Assembly: GCA_000499405.2 (NCBI GenBank)
Contig: HG738139.1
Location: 5,914,616 to 5,978,615, forward strand
Length of the DNA: 64,000 nucleotides
Direction: 5' to 3'
Source: Onchocerca volvulus
Taxonomy: Eukaryota; Nematoda; Chromadorea; Rhabditida; Onchocercidae
Part shown: positions 60,235 through 64,000 of the stretch, one piece after another
Position numbering within the stretch: the stretch's first letter is position 1
How the letters are laid out: every line of letters starts with the position of its first letter
The notes under the pieces: model-generated
Told to the model about the DNA's origin: nothing
What the model saw: only the letters and a program-made list of their open reading frames with translations
Databases searched by the model: none
Translations under genes and position numbers: made by a program

Positions 60235-62460
60235 ATGACTGGCACGGAGCGGAAGGTTTTCCAGGTTGGTTTTGTATTCTAATTCAGTTTGGAATTTTAG
60301 GTCTCATTTATATATTAGATTTATGTATCGCAGGCTTTTTCAAGTAATAAGATCAGCACAAAGGTACCCAATAACTTCTCTCCCCTTTCTCCTTCGTTTC
60401 TTAGGAAGGCGGAAAGGGATAGGTGCAATTTGAAAAAAACCTATAGCAGATTGCTTATATAAGCTTAAAATAATACATGCAAATGAATAATTTTTTTTTA
60501 TTTTCCAAATTTTGGAAATTGCTCTCATAAAACGTAATTCAATTCTTTATTACTTTTCTTTAATTTTTATTTATTAGTTTATTGTGTTCGAATAAGTAAA
60601 ATTTTCTAGAAATATTATCCGCCGGACTTTGATCCTTCAAAAATCCCACGGGCAAAAGGACAGCGCAACAGACAATTTGTACAACGTGTGATGGCACCCT
60701 ATAATATGCAGTGTGACACTTGTCATGAATACATATATAAAGTATACCTTTTAAGTCTCTTTATGATCATGTCGCGAATAATCATGACAGTGAATTGAAA
60801 ATATAAGCTGATTTTAATGGCTCATGCTTTGTGATGCTAATATTGTGAAACTTCGCAGCCAGCTAGGATATAAGGCATATAGAGGATAGAGAGCAAAACG
60901 AAATATAAGCGTTGTATCATAATTTAAAATTTTTAATTTTTCTTCATTTTCAGGGAAAAAAGTTCAACATGAGACGTGAGACCGCAGAGGGAGAGACTTA
61001 TTTGGGATTGAAAATCTTTCGATTTTATTTCCGGTTAGTTCTTTTCGATAACTTCTTTTTCAGTCTAATTTTTCAAGTTTCGTTACTAATTTCAAATTTC
61101 CGTGATCTTGGACATTGTGCTTTACAGATGCCCAAACTGTCTAGCCGAAATAACATTTAAAACGGATTTGGAAAATTGTGATTATCAACAGGAACATGGA
61201 GCAACTCGCCTTTTTGAAGCCTTCAAGTTGTATCAGCAGGAGGAGAAAGCAAAAGAAACGAAAGAAGAGGAAGAAAAGAAAGATCCTATGAAAATGCTTG
61301 AAAAAAGAACAAAAATGAGTCGAGCCGAAATGGAAGCATTAGGTATGAATTAATACCCCAAAGAAATGACATCTTCTGTGAATAACTATTCCACTAAATA
61401 TATTCCTCGTCATAGCGATGTTTGCCGGTTGCAAATTTGAGCTTACATAAATCTATTATGTTGACATTGGTTCTCCGAATGAATGCTTCATATCCATCGC
61501 TGTGAGCTTTAATTGAAGATGTAACCCGACATATTAAAACGGAAATATTACTCATCATTTTAATAATAGAGCTGTTAGTGATAAATGAATCATTTGGTTT
61601 ATTGCGAATTTCATTTCCATTAATGGTGGTTGATCTATTGAGCATTCTGCCATTAGAACTTGATCTAGATCACACGTATTGAAATGCGAAAATGGCAGTA
61701 GACTACTATACTTCGCTTCAAGCTAGTCAAATTCCAAACTAGATTTTTGCAGACTAAAATCTTCAAATTTCAGGTAAATTAGAGGAATTACAAGAGACAA
61801 ATCGACGCCATGAAACGTTTGGACCAGATCAATATCTCCAAAATTTAATCGGAGCTCAAGCAGAAGTGAATTAAATTTATATATGATTAAACGAGTTATT
61901 TTAATATTGGTCTGACAACTACGGATTTCTGTCGTAATATTTTCAGATATAAGGTGATTTTGTTCCAGGCTTTGCGGCTACAAGAAGAAGAAGATGAGAG
62001 ATTCATCCAAAAATTATATGGAAGAATGGAAGATGGTAAAATTATTAAACGGATTTTGGATGAAGAAAACGAAGAAATGGATTTACTGACGCATGTGAAA
62101 CAAGAAATAAAACATGAGCCTTTAGAAGATCAGAAAGCAATTTGTTCATCTACTGATGTAGCAGATTTGAAACCAGGTACGTCAGGACAAAATATTATGA
62201 TGGCAAACAAGCGAACATCGCAAAAGGAACTGTTATCAAGAATTGTTGCTGTCAAGAAACAAAGGATAGGAAGAAATGAATCGATAATTGTGAAAACAGA
62301 AATTCAGGACACAATTGACAGTCCTGAAGATCTACCAGAACATTCCAAATCGAAAAATCTTGAGAAAAATGATAGGAAGTCACCATCTGTTTCATTGGCA
62401 CCTTCATCATCTGCGCTTCAAGGCTTGGCTGATTATTGTAGTGATTCTAGCGGTGATTAA
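60235..62460 (+). CDS. YJU2/CCDC94 splicing factor homologue
   Basis: YJU2 joins the spliceosome with the Prp19-associated proteins and promotes the first catalytic step, near the branch site. Six exons join in phase: 60235-60264, 60610-60741, 60954-61033, 61128-61342, 61774-61865, 61969-62460, giving 346 residues. The N-terminal domain is highly conserved: [57 protein letters not shown] and EHGATR. Two CxxC pairs (C45/C48 and C82/C85) form the zinc site. The middle is an acidic/lysine-rich coiled coil (110-152). The divergent tail (184-346) is charged and Ser-rich and ends SDSSGD. An AATAAA at 62612-62617, about 150 nt after the stop, could be the poly-A signal. Confidence 0.95.
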
Positions 62461-63124
62461 GTTTTTTTAAAAGATTTAGTTAAAATTTTGAATAAGTACT
62501 TATTAAAAAATGGATAATTGTCTTGTCTTGCGTTTTAAATTGAGCAAAATGATGTGAACTTATGAACAGTTTATTCCACTTTGGTTTAATGTAATATAGT
62601 AGAGAATGAAAAATAAACAAAACAGAAACAATTATAATTAAAATGGAAAGGAAAACTCTTCGAAACTTTTTTATTCCTGATACTGGCACTGTCATAATAA
62701 TTCCATTCAGTCTTCTATTAGTTTCTCAGAAATCGGTGATGAATGACTTCATACTGATGCTAATTTAAATTATAACATTGAAATAGAACAGAAATATAGC
62801 GAATTCCGAACATCTTTCGTCTTAACAATGATATATTTCTAAATTCGATTGTAAAGGTTATGTATCTCTAACTAGGGCACACTTTTGAAAAAGCAAAGAA
62901 CTTCTAGGGAATTTAGATCAACAAAATTGAATTGTGAACTTTGTGAACTTCACTTTATATTTCCTAGGAAGTCTACTTTGTGCTCTAAACTAGATCTTTG
63001 GCAGGAAGAATTCAGTACTTTTTAAATGGATAAAATTAATATTAACTAAATAACAGTTGAGTCCTATTCTAGTTGAAATGCTTCTCGAGAAAAATGGATT
63101 TTATAAGAAATCTATTAACAAATT
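62461..63124. other. Convergent intergenic region
   Basis: 664 bp between the 3' ends of the YJU2 gene (+) and the APC8 gene (-). Contains the AATAAA noted for YJU2. No other feature seen. Confidence 0.5.
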
Positions 63125-63975
63125 TCAGTATGAGGCATTCAATGATGATTCATCGGAAACATCGGAACTATCAGATGAGATTGCCATATCAGCTTCACCT
63201 TCTTCAATAGTTGGTGTCCGGAAACCATGAAGGGGACTGCAAAAAACATATAAAAGTTAATTCCGGATGATCAGAACGAAATTTCCCACCAATTATTATA
63301 CGAAGGTTATCATCATCCATCATGCTGCAAAGAAGTTCATTAATTAAGAAATCAAGGATTTAATTCGACGAAGGATTTAGCTTACGTTGAACTTGCTGGA
63401 GGTAAAACATGAATTCCCTGGCACTGGATATTATCAGGGTGCATGGCTATTATTGGTGTTGTATTTGATGTTGCTACAAGCGTTTCAGGCAATACGCTCT
63501 GCCGATGATGCAATTGACTTATTTTACGCAATGTGTTTCGTCCTTCCTCTTTAGTCTAAAATGTTGGTTAGTTACAGTAATAAACTAGAACAGATATCAT
63601 TTACGTTTTGAAAGATATATGCGTAATCTATGGAAAAAGAACATACGATGTCATATTCTAGACAACGTTGTGCAAATGGAGTAGCTGTATCCAGGTCTCC
63701 TTTCTTTAGATAATATTTGGCAAGAAAAGAACAACATGTTGCAACATTATTGAAGTCATCCATCTAAAATAAAGTTTTTATATAGATGATAACATTTATT
63801 TCAGAAGGAAATAACTTTAATATAAACTAGGTGTTCAACTACATTGTCTGAGATACAACACGTGCGAAGAAAAATGTAAGGAAGTAGGGAACTTACAAAT
63901 TCTTCGCCGTAAACATTCAAATATTTTTCATAGATTAACGCGGCCTGGTCATTGTCGTTACATTTTGCATAAAGT
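63125..63975 (-). CDS. mat-3: APC8/CDC23 subunit of the anaphase-promoting complex, 3' part
   Basis: CDC23/APC8 is a TPR scaffold subunit of the APC/C ubiquitin ligase that drives mitotic exit; in C. elegans it is MAT-3. Four exons are visible in phase: 63897-63975, 63647-63763, 63386-63555, 63125-63236. The gene continues beyond 64000, so the N-terminus is missing. TPR helices are clear (QAALIYEKYLNVYGEEF, then CSFLAKYYLKKGDLDTA and FAQRCLEYD), typical of the last APC8 repeats. The following exon (EGRNTLRKISQLHHRQS) and the acidic, Ser-rich tail (GEADMAISSD to NASY-stop) are the usual variable C-terminus. The intron 63237-63385 was closed directly, because a possible small exon within it breaks the frame. 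Confidence 0.88.
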
Positions 63976-64000
63976 CTATAAAAGAAATGGAATGAACTAA

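Noticed and set aside
63265..63336. Small exon (MMDDDNL) within the mat-3 intron
   Set aside because: It has a good acceptor, but every available donor leaves the wrong phase for the final exon. Direct joining of the flanking exons is in phase.

Overview
This window is eukaryotic genomic DNA, almost certainly from a nematode. It is strongly AT-rich. Genes are split into many short exons with GT...AG introns, and the acceptors are of the TTTCAG/TTTTAG type. Several start codons lie just downstream of an acceptor that has no upstream coding exon, which is where spliced-leader addition would be expected. The gene set is nematode-like: a BRE-3 type glycolipid mannosyltransferase, a CRAL-TRIO plus MSP-domain protein, and a fukutin/LicD-like enzyme. 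A clade III (spirurid/filarial-like) nematode is my inference, not proven. I rebuilt exon chains by hand, requiring reading phase to match at every junction.

Layout. 4.1-6.7 kb (-): abi-1, Abl-interactor of the WAVE complex, 7 exons. 9.5-11.9 kb (-): fukutin/LicD-like phosphotransferase, 6 exons. 12-19.7 kb: gene-poor, with one orphan exon-like segment. 19.7-20.6 kb (-): methionine-R-sulfoxide reductase (MsrB), 4 exons. It is head-to-head with 21.4-23.5 kb (+): RSRC2-like RS-rich splicing protein, 6 exons. 24.1-30.4 kb (-): MOSPD2-like CRAL-TRIO/MSP membrane protein, 10 exons with one 2.5 kb intron. 33.3-33.5 kb (-): a short coding exon that I read as the conserved core of Mediator subunit MED30. 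36.1-40.7 kb (+): p70 S6 kinase (rsks-1), 11 exons. 40.7-50.4 kb: gene-poor. 50.4-54.3 kb (-): bre-3/egghead glycosyltransferase, 10 exons. 54.3-60.2 kb: gene-poor. 60.2-62.5 kb (+): YJU2/CCDC94 spliceosome factor, 6 exons. 63.1 kb to the window edge (-): 3' part of APC8/CDC23 (mat-3).

The genes are mostly conserved housekeeping and signalling functions: actin regulation, mTOR-S6K growth control, pre-mRNA splicing (two genes), transcription, cell cycle, redox repair, glycan synthesis and membrane contact sites. They do not form one pathway or operon. No rRNA, tRNA, CRISPR, virus or intact transposon was recognised. Non-coding stretches hold simple repeats and several short minisatellites. I saw no clearly new multi-gene system. 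The observations most worth a second look are the MED30-like exon missed by standard size cut-offs, a possible in-frame alternative exon in abi-1, a truncated regulatory tail on S6K, and a frame-shifting tandem duplication at the end of bre-3.
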